64,000 nucleotides of DNA from Aureimonas sp. ME7 (GCF_903970965.1 NZ_CAJCKW010000003.1:248001-312000), one strand, 5' to 3'. Positions 19,518 to 28,598 are shown, counted from the stretch's first letter. A program made the numbers and translations. Notes: a model not told the origin generated them from the sequence alone.

Positions 19518-19871
19518 GGACGGGAACTCCGGGAATTCGAGCTTCAGGACGGGCGGGGACCCGAAACCCCGAGGCCGTCATGGCCGCGTGGTGGCGAATC
19601 GGTCGCCCTACACATAGGCTCGGACGCGCGGTTTGGCATCCGCTACGGCCCGCGCGGCTTCCCGAACGAGCCCGGGTTCGAAGGCAGCCAACCATCGGCC
19701 CCCCGATTTTCACTCGCCGTTAACCTCAATCCTGTGTATTGGCGAAGAAATCGGCCAAGTGTCATTTTCGTGCCGCACTCCCCATCGAATAGACTGGTCC
19801 CTGGATCGGGTTCATTCGTTCACTGATGCGGGGACGCCGTCAGCGGCACGACACACCGGGGGAATTGCCGC
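19518..19871. other. intergenic region between divergent pepF and DUF882 gene
   Basis: 354 bp without a convincing gene. It must hold promoters for both divergent genes. The segment 19725-19765 is less GC-rich and contains GTTAACC, but I cannot define -10/-35 boxes with confidence. Confidence 0.4.
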
Positions 19872-21623
19872 ATGTTCGGATGGACCGAATGCGTCGCGCG
19901 ACGCGTGGCGAAGCACGCCGCGCTCGTGCTGGTCGGCCTCGTGGCGGTGTCCGCCTCCGCCGCGCAGGCCGAAACGCGGACCTTGAAGCTGTATCACGTG
20001 CATCTCAAGGAAAAGAGCGAGATCGTCTACAAGCGGAACGGCAAGTTCCTGCCCGACGGCCTGAAGAAGGCGAACTGGGCGCTGCGCGACTGGCGCGAGA
20101 ACAAGCCGACCACGATGGACCCGAAGCTCCTCGACCTTCTCTACGAGGCGCACAAGCAGTCCGGCTCGCGCGGCTATATCCACGTCATCGGCGGCTACCG
20201 CTCGCCCGGCACCAACAAGATGCTGCGCTCGCGCTCATCGGGTGTCGCCGGCTCCAGCCTCCACATGTCGGGCAAGGCGGTGGACTTCTTCCTGCCCGAC
20301 GTGCCGCTAAAGAAGGTCCGCGACATCGGCCTGCGCATGCAGCTCGGGGGCGTCGGCTATTATCCGCGTTCCGGCTCGCCCTTCGTGCATTTCGACACGG
20401 GGAAGGGCCGTTACTGGCCGCGCATAAGCCGCACGGAGCTGGCCAGCGTCTTCCCGAAGGGCAACACGATCCATCTGCCGGCCGACGGCAAGCCGCTGCC
20501 CGGCTACGAGACGGCGCTCGCCTCCTACAACAAGCGCAAGGGCGCCAACGACGTCCAGATCGCGTCCTCGTCCGGTTCGGGCGGTGGCCGCTCGCTTCTG
20601 GCCGTTCTGTTCGGCGGCGGTGCCGACGAGGCCGAGGACGAGGCGGAAGCGGTGGCCGCTCCGGTCGGCAAGCCGGCCGCCCGGCCCGCCGCCGCGCCCG
20701 AGCCGCAGGTTCAGGTCGCCGCCGTTTGGCCGACGCGCGCCGCCCCGCCGCTGCCGCCCGCCGCAATGCCCGTCGGCATCGCCATGGCCGATCGCGACGC
20801 GTTCGACGGAACCAGCCGCGCAAGCCCGCCGGCCGGCATTCCCGCTGAGACGCAGGTCGCCGCGCTCGTGCCGGCCCGCGTGCCGCTGCCGACGCATGCT
20901 CCCGAGCGGCCGGCGGTTGCCGATGCCGTGGCGGCGACGCTCGTCGCCTCGCTCGAGGCGGAAGCTGCCGAGGCCTCTCCCGTGGCGCCCGCGCAGCTCG
21001 CCTACGCGGTTCCCACGCCCCGTGCTCGGCCGCCGTTCGAGGCGGTACTGCGCGGCGAACAGGCCGCCCTGCCGACCCCGCGCATGGTCGGCTCGGAGCC
21101 CGACCTGACGCCCGAATCCATCATCGCCGCCGCACTGGCCGACGAAGCGCCCGCGCTGTCGACGCCCGCCGCCGCACGGCCCACGCACCGCCCGGCCACA
21201 CCCTTGGCGCTGGCCGCCGCGATGCCCGGCGAAGCGCCGGCGTCGGCCGAGCGAAAGCCGATCGTCGTGGCCGCCTTGGGCGGCACGGGGTCCTCGACCT
21301 TGCCCAAGCCGGCTCGAAAGACCGTTTCGTCGAAGGGCGGGCGCGTGGTCGGCGACGAGGCAGCACTCGCCGCCGCCAAGCGCGCGGCCCAGCCTTCGTC
21401 CCGCATCATCGCGGAGCGCGTCGAGATCGCCTCGCTGATCACCAATCCGGAGCGGCGCGCGGTCGAACAGGATCTGGAGCGACCGGTCGCCCACAGCCTG
21501 ATCGGCAGCATTCCCGACACCGTGTTCGTGCGCGGCTTCTCCTCCAAGAGCGCCAGCCCGTCCGGCTCGTCGCGCTTCGAAGGGACGGCGGTGAACTTCA
21601 TGCCGGTGCACAAGCTCAACTAG
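19872..21623 (+). CDS. DUF882/M15-type peptidase with long Ala/Pro-rich tail
   Basis: A 583-aa exported protein. A signal peptide (cleavage near SAAQA) is followed by a DUF882 (YcbK-like, peptidase M15) domain at about residues 35-200. Metal-site motifs are visible: GGYRSPGTNKML, SSLHMSGKAVDFFLP and SPFVHFDTG. The family is thought to act on peptidoglycan peptides. The remaining 380 residues are rich in Ala, Pro and Val with Lys-poor low complexity and look disordered. They end in a conserved-looking block (RVEIASLITNPERRAV...VFVRGFSSKS). A terminator follows. Confidence 0.85.
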   Translation: MFGWTECVARRVAKHAALVLVGLVAVSASAAQAETRTLKLYHVHLKEKSEIVYKRNGKFLPDGLKKANWALRDWRENKPTTMDPKLLDLLYEAHKQSGSRGYIHVIGGYRSPGTNKMLRSRSSGVAGSSLHMSGKAVDFFLPDVPLKKVRDIGLRMQLGGVGYYPRSGSPFVHFDTGKGRYWPRISRTELASVFPKGNTIHLPADGKPLPGYETALASYNKRKGANDVQIASSSGSGGGRSLLAVLFGGGADEAEDEAEAVAAPVGKPAARPAAAPEPQVQVAAVWPTRAAPPLPPAAMPVGIAMADRDAFDGTSRASPPAGIPAETQVAALVPARVPLPTHAPERPAVADAVAATLVASLEAEAAEASPVAPAQLAYAVPTPRARPPFEAVLRGEQAALPTPRMVGSEPDLTPESIIAAALADEAPALSTPAAARPTHRPATPLALAAAMPGEAPASAERKPIVVAALGGTGSSTLPKPARKTVSSKGGRVVGDEAALAAAKRAAQPSSRIIAERVEIASLITNPERRAVEQDLERPVAHSLIGSIPDTVFVRGFSSKSASPSGSSRFEGTAVNFMPVHKLN

Positions 21624-21649
21624 CCGTCTCGAAAAGACTGCGTGAACAA

Positions 21650-21676
21650 GGCTCGTGCCCCGGTACGGGCCTTTTT
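21650..21676 (+). terminator. Rho-independent terminator after the DUF882 gene
   Basis: Stem of 10 bp (two G-T pairs) built from GGCTCGTGCC and GGTACGGGCC, with a 2-base loop, followed by TTTTT. Confidence 0.8.
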
Positions 21677-21868
21677 CGTTGGCAAGGACGCCCGCAACCC
21701 CTGGGCTCTTCGATCGGAGGTTGCGAATACCGTCGATGCATGATCCTATGGAGATCGACGCATGTTCTTCGCTGAATAGACTTTCGGTCGTCAAGATGTG
21801 TTTTCGTGCTTCGGTGTCCAGCTGCAGCAGTTGATCGTTTCGGCAACTGTCCGTTGAAAAGACGCGGC

Positions 21869-21898
21869 TTGACAATAAGTATCCTTTGAAAGGATACG
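21869..21898 (+). promoter_or_regulatory. mucR promoter region with perfect 19-bp palindrome
   Basis: TTGACA at 21869-21874 resembles a -35 box. Just downstream is the perfect palindrome GTATCCTTT-G-AAAGGATAC (21879-21897), lying where spacer and -10 box would be; GATACG at 21893-21898 is the best -10 candidate with an 18-bp spacer. The palindrome is a likely repressor operator. I do not recognise it as a published MucR/Ros box, which is AT-rich. The 402-bp gap around it (21624-22025) contains no other convincing gene. Confidence 0.5.
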
Positions 21899-22025
21899 GT
21901 CTCAGCCGATATCGGAACACTCGTGCCGATCGCGTCGCAAGTCGATTCGATCATCGCGCCTTACCTTGTTCCAGTTTTCAGCCTTGGGATGCGAAGTCGC
22001 ATCCACCGACCAGATTGGACGAACC

Positions 22026-22454
22026 ATGGATCAACTCGACATTCCCGCGACGAATGACGAAGGGCTGATGGAACTGACCGCCGAAGTGGTGGCCGCCTAT
22101 GTCAGCAATCACTCCCTTCCCGTCGCTGATCTTCCGGCCCTGATCGCGGATGTTCACGGCGCGCTGGGGCGCGCAGGCGCCGCGCCCGAGCCGGCGCCGG
22201 TGGAAAAGCCGAAGCCGGCGGTTTCGGTGAAGAAGTCCGTGACCGACGACTACATCGTCTGCCTGGAAGACGGAAAGAAGTTCAAGTCGCTCAAGCGCCA
22301 CCTGATGACGCATTACAACCTCTCGCCGGAAGAATACCGCGAGAAGTGGGACCTACCGACGGATTACCCGATGGTGGCGCCGAACTACGCGGCCGCCCGC
22401 TCGCGCCTCGCCAAGCAGATGGGTCTTGGCCACAAGCGCCGCCGCGGTCGCTGA
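22026..22454 (+). CDS. mucR: MucR/Ros-family zinc-finger transcriptional regulator
   Basis: A 142-aa regulator of the MucR/Ros family, which controls exopolysaccharide, motility and virulence genes in Rhizobiales. The zinc-finger block [20 protein letters not shown] is followed by the conserved [20 protein letters not shown] and a basic tail. In Ros the second ligand is Cys (C-x2-C); here it is Asp (C-L-E-D), with both His present. This variant is common in MucR proteins. The N-terminal 40 residues are helical and resemble the oligomerisation part. The ATG at 22026 is chosen by homology; the ribosome site is weak. The long upstream gap with a palindrome suggests tight transcriptional control. 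Confidence 0.95.
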   Translation: MDQLDIPATNDEGLMELTAEVVAAYVSNHSLPVADLPALIADVHGALGRAGAAPEPAPVEKPKPAVSVKKSVTDDYIVCLEDGKKFKSLKRHLMTHYNLSPEEYREKWDLPTDYPMVAPNYAAARSRLAKQMGLGHKRRRGR

Positions 22455-22494
22455 GCCGGTATCCCGCTTGCGTTTCAGGCATCGAAAATGAGGA

Positions 22495-22529
22495 AAGGGC
22501 CGAGGCGGTGAACGCCTCGGCCCTTCTTT
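22495..22529. terminator. bidirectional terminator between mucR and gapR
   Basis: Stem of 13 bp, AAGGGCCGAGGCG / CGCCTCGGCCCTT, loop GTGAA, followed by CTTT on the plus strand. It lies between the convergent ends. Confidence 0.85.
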
Positions 22530-22553
22530 GCTTACAGCCGTTGCGCGCGACGC

Positions 22554-22808
22554 TCAGCCCTGCTGCATGCCCAGCGCCTGGAGATACAGGTCCAGGATCG
22601 CGTCCTGCTCGGCGCGCTCGTTGGCATCCTGCTTGCGCAGCGAGATCACCTTGCGCAACACCTTGGTGTCGAAGCCGTTGCCCTTGGCCTCGGCATAGAC
22701 GTCCTTGATGTCGTCGGAGATCGTCTTCTTCTCCTCCTCCAGGCGCTCGATGCGCTCAACGAAGGAGCGGAGCTGATCCTGGGCGACTTCCTCGGTGGCG
22801 TTGGACAT
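22554..22808 (-). CDS. gapR: GapR-like nucleoid protein (DUF2312)
   Basis: An 84-aa protein matching DUF2312/GapR, the alphaproteobacterial nucleoid-associated protein that in Caulobacter binds overtwisted, AT-rich DNA ahead of replication and supports topoisomerases. The helix pattern [19 protein letters not shown] and [23 protein letters not shown] is diagnostic. The ATG at 22808 has a GAGG site; the open frame to 22856 is ignored. The small acidic tail ends in LQALGMQQG. Confidence 0.93.
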   Translation of the reverse strand: MSNATEEVAQDQLRSFVERIERLEEEKKTISDDIKDVYAEAKGNGFDTKVLRKVISLRKQDANERAEQDAILDLYLQALGMQQG

Positions 22809-22908
22809 GGCGAAAACCTCGTTCAGGCGGAAACACGCGAAGGCCGCCGGGCGCACCGGCGACGTCCCCTCTTCGATGAAGCAAGATGGTTAAGAGGTCG
22901 TTGAGGCC

Positions 22909-23208
22909 TCACTCGTGGCCGGGCTTCGCGGCGAAGGCGGCGGCCGCCTGCGGGCTTGCTTCGCGCTGGTAGCGCTCGCGCCATTCCGCATAGGGCATGC
23001 CGTAGACGATGTGCCGTGCCTCGTCTTTGCCAATCGGCCGGCCCGCCGCCTCCGCCGCCTCCTGGTACCAGTTCGACAGGCAGTTGCGGCAAAAGCCGGC
23101 CAAATTCATCAGGTCGATGTTCTGCACGTCGGTTCGCGCCTGCAGATGGTCGCGCAGGCGACGGAAGGCGGCGGCTTCCAAAGCGATGGTGTCGGCATCC
23201 TGCGTCAT
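22909..23208 (-). CDS. DUF1244 family protein
   Basis: A 99-aa protein with the DUF1244 signature LAGFCRNCLSNWY and YGMPYAEWRERYQ. The CxxC within that motif could bind a metal. No function is established. The ATG at 23208 has a GAGGAAAAG site and gives the family length; the longer frame to 23295 is not used. It lies about 100 bp upstream of gapR on the same strand and may be co-transcribed with it. Confidence 0.85.
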   Translation of the reverse strand: MTQDADTIALEAAAFRRLRDHLQARTDVQNIDLMNLAGFCRNCLSNWYQEAAEAAGRPIGKDEARHIVYGMPYAEWRERYQREASPQAAAAFAAKPGHE

Positions 23209-23395
23209 GATCGCGCTTTTCCTCTGCGATGGGTTCGTTTCGATATCAGTCGCCATGCCCGGCGGTGCAAGCGCCCGGTCGATCCTGCCCGGCAATGGCT
23301 CGCGAAAAAGAGTGGCCGGATCGCGCCGCCGCGACTTTGACAGCGTTCGCGACTATGCGAGAAGGAGCCGCAGCTCGCCTTTCGAAGGGTCGCCC

Positions 23396-23866
23396 ATGCC
23401 GTTCCGCCCGATCCCGGGGGGTCGTTCCCCGATCGCCGCCATCTGTCTCGCCGCCGGTGCCTTTCTGTTCGGCTCGCCGATCCTCAGCACCGATGCGCGC
23501 GCCGATTTCCGCGTCTGCAACGGCACCCAGACGCTGGTCGGCGTCGCGGTCGGCCAGCGCACCGCCGAGGGCTGGATCAGCGAAGGCTGGTGGCGTATTC
23601 CGGCGACGACATGCCGCTCCGTCATCGAGGGCGAGCTTCATTCGCGCTACTACTACATCTATGCCGAAGATGCCGAGGGCGTCGGCCGATGGGCCGGCAA
23701 TGTCGACATGTGCATCGCCGAGAACGAGTTCAAAATCGTCGGGGTCAAGGATTGCTTCGCACGAGGGTTCCAGAAGATGGGATTCCGGGAGTATGACACC
23801 GGCGGACAAGGCAGCTGGATGGTTCAGCTGACCGAAGCGCCACGCGGGGGAACCGAGCAACCATGA
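23396..23866 (+). CDS. DUF1036 family exported protein
   Basis: A 156-aa protein with an N-terminal signal-like segment ending near ARADF, then a DUF1036 domain. Recognisable parts are FRVCNGTQTLVGVAVG, GWISEGWWRIPATTC and YYIYAEDAEG, with paired Cys residues suggesting disulfides in the periplasm. The function is unknown. The start at 23396 has an AAGG site. Its stop overlaps the pyruvate kinase ATG by 4 bp (ATGA), implying translational coupling, a common arrangement for DUF1036 and pyk in Rhizobiales from memory. Confidence 0.85.
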   Translation: MPFRPIPGGRSPIAAICLAAGAFLFGSPILSTDARADFRVCNGTQTLVGVAVGQRTAEGWISEGWWRIPATTCRSVIEGELHSRYYYIYAEDAEGVGRWAGNVDMCIAENEFKIVGVKDCFARGFQKMGFREYDTGGQGSWMVQLTEAPRGGTEQP

Positions 23867-25299
23867 AACGCAACCGCCGGGTCAAGATCCTCGCCACCCT
23901 CGGGCCCGCTTCCTCCGACGAGGCGATGATCCGCAAGCTTCACGAAGCGGGCGCCGACGTCTTTCGCATCAACATGAGCCACACCGACCACGATTCGATG
24001 CGCGAGCTCGTCGCCCGCATCCGCCGTGTGGAAGAGGCCGTCGGGCGCCCTATCGGCATTCTCGCCGACCTTCAGGGGCCCAAGCTGCGCGTCGGTAAGT
24101 TCACTGATACCAAGGTCGATCTGAAGCCCGGCGACATCATCACGCTGGACGACAACCCAGAGCCGGGCGATGCGACGCGCGTCTACCTGCCCCATCCCGA
24201 GATCCTGGAAGCGGTGAAGCCGGGCGACCGGCTCCTGATCGACGACGGCAAGCTGCAGCTTCGCGCGCTGGAATCCACTGGCACCGCGATCCGCTGCCAA
24301 GTGGTGGCCGGCACGCGCATTTCCGACAAGAAGGGCGTCAGCCTGCCCGACACGCTGTTGACGAGCGGTGCGCTGACCGACAAGGACCGGCGCGATCTCG
24401 ACGCGGTCCTGGAGGCCAATGTCGATTGGATCGCGCTGTCCTTCATTCAGCGGCCGGAGGATCTGGCCGAGGCGCGCAAGGTCTCGCGTGGTCGCGCCGG
24501 GCTGATGTCGAAGATCGAGAAGCCGCAGGCTGTCGAGCGGCTGGAGGAGATCATCGAGCTGTCGGACGCCATCATGGTGGCGCGCGGCGATCTCGGCGTC
24601 GAGATGCCGCTGGAGCAGGTGCCGGGCATCCAGAAGCGGATGACCCGCCTTGCCCGGCGCGCCGGCAAGCCCGTCGTCGTCGCCACGCAGATGCTGGAAT
24701 CCATGATCACCGCCCCCGTGCCGACGCGCGCCGAAGTGTCGGACGTGTCGATCGCCGTGTTCGAAGGCGCCGACGCGGTCATGCTGTCGGCGGAGTCTGC
24801 GGCCGGCGCCTATCCGGTGGAAGCCGTCCAGACCATGGACAAGATCGCGGTCGAGGTGGAGAAGGATCCGCTTTATCCCGGCATCATCTTCGCCCAGCGC
24901 CCCGACCCGGAATCCACAGGCGCCGACGCCGTGTCGCTGGCCGCGCGGCAGATGGCCGAGACGCTGAAGGTCGCGACCATCGTCACCTACACCTCGACGG
25001 GCACCACAGGGCTTCGCACCGCGCGCGAGCGTCCGCAGATCCCGATCCTCGCCCTGTCGCCGATCGAGGCGACGGCGCGCCGGCTCAGCCTCGTCTGGGG
25101 GCTTCACTGCGTGGTGACCGAGGACGCCTACGACATGGAGGACATGGTGGACCGCGCCTGTCGTCTCGCCGTACAGCAGGGCTATGCGCGGGTCGGCGAG
25201 CGGGTGATCGTGACGGCCGGCGTGCCGCTGCGCACGCCCGGCGCCACCAACATGATCCGCATCGCCTATATCGGCTCGGACGGCCTGTCGGCCATCTGA
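23863..25299 (+). CDS. pyk: pyruvate kinase
   Basis: A 478-aa glycolytic enzyme converting phosphoenolpyruvate and ADP to pyruvate and ATP. It shows KILATLGPAS at the N-terminus, FRINMSHTDHD and the active-site stretch IMVARGDLGVEMPLEQVPGIQKRM, and VATQMLESMI. The C-terminal domain has TSTGTTGLRTARERP. The length is typical. It overlaps the preceding DUF1036 gene by 4 bp. Confidence 0.97.
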   Translation: MKRNRRVKILATLGPASSDEAMIRKLHEAGADVFRINMSHTDHDSMRELVARIRRVEEAVGRPIGILADLQGPKLRVGKFTDTKVDLKPGDIITLDDNPEPGDATRVYLPHPEILEAVKPGDRLLIDDGKLQLRALESTGTAIRCQVVAGTRISDKKGVSLPDTLLTSGALTDKDRRDLDAVLEANVDWIALSFIQRPEDLAEARKVSRGRAGLMSKIEKPQAVERLEEIIELSDAIMVARGDLGVEMPLEQVPGIQKRMTRLARRAGKPVVVATQMLESMITAPVPTRAEVSDVSIAVFEGADAVMLSAESAAGAYPVEAVQTMDKIAVEVEKDPLYPGIIFAQRPDPESTGADAVSLAARQMAETLKVATIVTYTSTGTTGLRTARERPQIPILALSPIEATARRLSLVWGLHCVVTEDAYDMEDMVDRACRLAVQQGYARVGERVIVTAGVPLRTPGATNMIRIAYIGSDGLSAI

Positions 25300-25315
25300 G
25301 GCCGAGGGCAACCCA

Positions 25316-25942
25316 TCAAGCGGGCTGGCCGGACAGTTCCTCGGCCAGCCTCGCCACCGCGTCCTGCGCGGGCTTCAGCGACGGATAGACCGCCAGCGCG
25401 CGGCCATAGGCGTCGAGCGCCTCGCGGCGTCGCCCGAGCTCCTCCAGCATCGCGCCGAGCCCCATCAGCGCGCCGAAGTGGCGCGGCTCGCGCTTCAGCA
25501 CTTCCCCGACATCGGCGATCGAGAGCCCGTAGCGGTTCTGCGTGTAGTTCAGGGTGGCGCGGCGGTTCCAGCCTTCGGCGAAATCCGGCTGAAGGACGAT
25601 GGCCTGATCCAGGAGATCCATCGCCGCGCCCGCATCCTTCTTGGCGATCGCCTGCGCCGAGCGCAGCATCAGAAGGTCGATCGTCGCGCTGCCGCTCTCG
25701 TTCCAGGTGGTCTGGATCTGTTCGGCGAGGGCACCGGCCTTCTGGGCGTCGCCTTCGCGCCGCAACTCGCCGAAGAGCCGGTCCAGCCTTTCGCTGCGCG
25801 ATTCGGCGGCGGCGGGCGGCTTCTCCGCGGCATCGCCGGACACGTCCGGCGACACGGCCTCTTCGGCCCGCAGGGAAGGGGCGCCGCCGAGAAAGGCGAT
25901 CACGGCGGCGATCGGGATAAGGAAACGAAGAAAGGCGCGCAT
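25316..25942 (-). CDS. exported tetratricopeptide-repeat protein
   Basis: A 208-aa protein with a signal peptide (MRAFLRFLIPIAAVIAFLGG, cleavage near LRA). About four TPR-like helix pairs lie between residues 55 and 200, for example AMDLLDQAIVLQPDFAEGWNRRA and EALDAYGRALAVYPS. It probably serves as a periplasmic scaffold. The ATG at 25942 starts the signal peptide; the frame is open to 25978. Confidence 0.8.
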   Translation of the reverse strand: MRAFLRFLIPIAAVIAFLGGAPSLRAEEAVSPDVSGDAAEKPPAAAESRSERLDRLFGELRREGDAQKAGALAEQIQTTWNESGSATIDLLMLRSAQAIAKKDAGAAMDLLDQAIVLQPDFAEGWNRRATLNYTQNRYGLSIADVGEVLKREPRHFGALMGLGAMLEELGRRREALDAYGRALAVYPSLKPAQDAVARLAEELSGQPA

Positions 25943-25991
25943 GGGACGAAGGTTAGACCTTCCCAGCGCGCCTTCCAATCGAATTTTCGAA

Positions 25992-26009
25992 CGGCCGGAG
26001 AACCGGCCG
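25992..26009 (-). terminator. possible terminator after rpmJ
   Basis: Stem CGGCCGG / CCGGCCG with AGAA loop, 10 bp beyond the rpmJ stop. On the minus strand it is followed by TTCGAAAATTCG, so the T-run is poor. Confidence 0.45.
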
Positions 26010-26018
26010 CTGCAAGCC

Positions 26019-26144
26019 TCAGCCCTGGCGCGCCTTGTAGCGCGGGGCGAGCTTGTTGATGATGTAGATGCGGCCCTTGCGGCGAACCAGGCGGTTGGCG
26101 CGGTGGCGGCCCTTGAGGGACTTCAGCGAGTTCTTGATCTTCAT
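26019..26144 (-). CDS. rpmJ: 50S ribosomal protein L36
   Basis: A 41-aa basic protein, [14 protein letters not shown]...[22 protein letters not shown], matching the alphaproteobacterial form of L36. The Cys/His zinc residues of the classical short L36 are absent. It is a structural part of the large subunit near the peptidyl-transferase centre. Usually it stands alone in alphaproteobacteria, as here. Confidence 0.93.
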   Translation of the reverse strand: MKIKNSLKSLKGRHRANRLVRRKGRIYIINKLAPRYKARQG

Positions 26145-26201
26145 GGCTTCGACCGTCGAGTGGAGGCGACGATCGGGCCCAATCCCATTCCGCCGCATAA
26201 T

Positions 26202-26226
26202 GAAAAACGCGCCGTTTCGGGCGCGT
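26202..26226 (-). terminator. Rho-independent terminator of purEK
   Basis: Stem ACGCGCC / GGCGCGT with loop GTTTCG. On the minus strand it is followed by TTTTTCATT. It sits beyond the purK stop and upstream of rpmJ. Confidence 0.75.
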
Positions 26227-26296
26227 CGACCTGGGCTTGGCATTAGCCGCAGGGGCGGGGCGATGTCAACCGTATGACGCACCCCGCATATGGATT

Positions 26297-27379
26297 TCAG
26301 ACGCCTCGCCCGCGCGAAAGGCGGGTGGCATGGCCCATCTTTCGGCCCGCGCGCGCTTCGCGCTTGCCGTAGAGCGTGAGCAGCGTGTCGGCTTCGCGCA
26401 GGAGCGCAGGAACGCGCTCGACGTCGGAGCCGATGAGATTCTCCATGACGCAGTCGGAATGGCGCTCCGCGCTGCCGAGCGGCAGGCCGGCGACCGCGCG
26501 GATGTGCTGCTCGAACTGGGAGATCGTGCAGGCGGCCTCCGTCCAGTGGCCGGAATTGTGGACGCGCGGCGCGATCTCGTTGACGAGGAGCGTGCCGTCC
26601 GTGCCGACGAAGAACTCGACGCCGATCACGCCGACATAGCCGAGGCGTTCGGTGATCGTGCGCGCGATCGCGACGGCGCGCGCCGCGACATCCTCGCCGA
26701 CGGCGGCGGGCACGGTGGAGCGGCTGAGGATGCCCATCCGGTGCACGTTCTCGACGGGGTCGAAGGCGGCGAAGTCGCCGCTTTCGGTTCGCGCGGCGAT
26801 GACGGAGATCTCGCGCTCGAACGGGACCTTCTTTTCCAGGATGGCGGGCACGCCCCCGAGGCTCTCGAAGACGCCCTCGTGCGTGCTGCCGGCGACGATC
26901 GTCGCCTGCCCCTTGCCGTCGTAGCCGAGGCGGCGCGTCTTCAGGATGCAGTCGCCGCGAAGGTCGAGAAGCGCGTGGTCGATCTCCTGCGGATCGTCCA
27001 CGGCGCGCCAGGGTGCGGTCTGGATGCCGATGCCGTTCAGGAACGCCTTTTCCACCACCCGGTCCTGCGCCACCTCCAGCGCCTCGATCGGCGGATGGAC
27101 GGAACGCCTGGCGGCCACCGCGCGAAGCGGCTCCACGGGAACATTCTCGAACTCGTAGGTGACGACGTCGCTCGCTTCCGCCAGCCGATCGAGCGCTGCC
27201 GCGTCGTCGTAGGTGCCCTGGATCAACTCGTTGGCCAGTTGCGCGGCCGGGCAGTCGGCGTCGGGATCGAGGACGAGGGTTCGAAAGCCGAGGCGCGCGG
27301 CGGCCGAAGCCAGCATGCGTCCGAGCTGGCCGCCGCCGATGATGCCGATCGTGGAGCCCGGGGGGAGGGAAGAGGTCAT
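26297..27379 (-). CDS. purK: N5-carboxyaminoimidazole ribonucleotide synthase
   Basis: A 360-aa ATP-grasp enzyme that carboxylates AIR to N5-CAIR in purine synthesis. It shows [14 protein letters not shown] at the N-terminus, then [16 protein letters not shown] and the ATP-grasp core [15 protein letters not shown]. The ATG at 27379 is preferred over an in-frame TTG at 27394. It follows purE by 11 bp in the same operon; PurE uses its product. Confidence 0.96.
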   Translation of the reverse strand: MTSSLPPGSTIGIIGGGQLGRMLASAAARLGFRTLVLDPDADCPAAQLANELIQGTYDDAAALDRLAEASDVVTYEFENVPVEPLRAVAARRSVHPPIEALEVAQDRVVEKAFLNGIGIQTAPWRAVDDPQEIDHALLDLRGDCILKTRRLGYDGKGQATIVAGSTHEGVFESLGGVPAILEKKVPFEREISVIAARTESGDFAAFDPVENVHRMGILSRSTVPAAVGEDVAARAVAIARTITERLGYVGVIGVEFFVGTDGTLLVNEIAPRVHNSGHWTEAACTISQFEQHIRAVAGLPLGSAERHSDCVMENLIGSDVERVPALLREADTLLTLYGKREARAGRKMGHATRLSRGRGV

Positions 27380-27390
27380 GGGGTCTCGCT

Positions 27391-27891
27391 TCAATGGGCG
27401 GGCGCGTCGTCCACCGGATGGTCCGCGACGGCGGCGGTCTGGCGCTCGCGCCAGGCGTCGAGCCGCGCGGCCAGCGCTTCGTCGTTAAGGGCAAGGACGC
27501 TGGCGGCGAGCAGCGCCGCGTTGACGGCGCCCGCCCGGCCGATGGCCAGCGTTCCGACCGGCACGCCCGCCGGCATCTGGACGATCGACAGCAAGCTGTC
27601 CTGCCCCGAAAGCGCCCGGCTTTCCACCGGCACGCCGAACACGGGCAGCGGCGTCATCGAGGCGGCCATGCCGGGCAGATGGGCGGCCCCGCCCGCGCCC
27701 GCGATCACCACCTGGAACCCGGCCGCCTTGGCGCCCTTGGCGAAGCTCACCAGCCGGTCCGGCGTCCGGTGGGCCGAGACGATCCGTGCCTCGAAGCCGA
27801 TGCCGAGCGCATCCAGCGTATCGGCCGCATGCTTCATCGTGGCCCAGTCGGACTGGCTGCCCATGATGACGGCGACGGGCACCGCGCTCAT
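27391..27891 (-). CDS. purE: N5-carboxyaminoimidazole ribonucleotide mutase
   Basis: A 166-aa class I PurE, which shifts the carboxyl group of N5-CAIR to give CAIR. Signature stretches are [24 protein letters not shown] and [17 protein letters not shown]. It overlaps the stop of the upstream DUF465 gene by 4 bp and precedes purK, giving an operon DUF465-purE-purK. Confidence 0.96.
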   Translation of the reverse strand: MSAVPVAVIMGSQSDWATMKHAADTLDALGIGFEARIVSAHRTPDRLVSFAKGAKAAGFQVVIAGAGGAAHLPGMAASMTPLPVFGVPVESRALSGQDSLLSIVQMPAGVPVGTLAIGRAGAVNAALLAASVLALNDEALAARLDAWRERQTAAVADHPVDDAPAH

Positions 27892-28091
27892 GCGATGATG
27901 TCCGGGATGACCTGGTCCTCGAGGTCCTGGAGCCGATCCTTGATCACGAGCTTCTTCTTCTTCATCCGCTGGACCTGGAGCCGGTCACAGCCGACCGTTT
28001 CCATCGCCTCGATCGCCGCGTCGAAATCGGCATGCTCCTGGCGCAGCCTTGCCAGCTGCAGCCTGATTTCGGCCTGTTCCTGATCCGCCAC
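27888..28091 (-). CDS. YdcH-family (DUF465) small coiled-coil protein
   Basis: A 67-aa all-helical protein with the DUF465 pattern [15 protein letters not shown] followed by the basic [16 protein letters not shown]. The function is unknown. It begins with GTG at 28091. Its stop overlaps the purE start by 4 bp. A second DUF465 gene lies head to head about 290 bp away. Confidence 0.85.
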   Translation of the reverse strand: MADQEQAEIRLQLARLRQEHADFDAAIEAMETVGCDRLQVQRMKKKKLVIKDRLQDLEDQVIPDIIA

Positions 28092-28379
28092 CCCGGTCCC
28101 CTCGAACGCATCACCCCTGGCCGGCTTTCCGCTCGAAAAACCGGTCCGGCATCACAAAATTTCGATCCACGGGCCGTTCGTCGCCAAAGCGCCCGAACCG
28201 CCGGGATCCCGCGGCTTTTGCAGCAGGTTCTTCGTTACCAGCCCGGCGGGAAATTAAAAACCCGGCTCTTGAAGCTCATTCGACAGGGCAAACCTTATGT
28301 GACACTTTCACCGTGTCCACGACGCCTCGGGTCGTCCCGGGCGACGGTGGAAGGGGAAGAGATCAACAGGAGCTCAAGA
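28092..28379. other. intergenic region between two divergent DUF465 genes
   Basis: 288 bp with no gene I can support. The middle, about 28230-28310, is less GC-rich and probably contains both promoters. No box is clear. Confidence 0.4.
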
Positions 28380-28553
28380 ATGTCCTTGGATGCCCATCTC
28401 GCGACTCTGGAACAACGCCATTCGGTGCTGAACGATGAGATCGCTTCGGCCCACACCAAGCCTGCCATGAGCGATGCGGAACTACAGGAACTCAAGCGGC
28501 GCAAGCTGCTTCTGAAGGACGAGATCGAGCGTCTGCGTACCGGAACGGACTGA
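28380..28553 (+). CDS. YdcH-family (DUF465) small protein
   Basis: A 57-aa DUF465 protein: LATLEQRHSVLNDEI, then LQELKRRKLLLKDEIERL, matching the helical hairpin of the family. It begins at the ATG at 28380 with a strong AGGAG site 6 bases upstream. It is a paralogue of the divergent gene at 27888-28091. The function is unknown. Confidence 0.85.
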   Translation: MSLDAHLATLEQRHSVLNDEIASAHTKPAMSDAELQELKRRKLLLKDEIERLRTGTD

Positions 28554-28574
28554 TCATCCAATCCCGAGCCCAAG

Positions 28575-28598
28575 CGGCGTGGCCTTCGGGCCGCGCCG
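28575..28598 (+). terminator. hairpin after the plus-strand DUF465 gene
   Basis: Stem CGGCGTGGCC / GGCCGCGCCG with a TTCG tetraloop, one G-T pair. There is no adjacent T-run, so termination is uncertain. Confidence 0.45.

Noticed and set aside
21616-21954. 112-codon minus-strand frame in the mucR upstream region
   Set aside because: It spans the terminator of the DUF882 gene and the palindrome, with no ribosome site or domain. The region is better explained as regulatory DNA.
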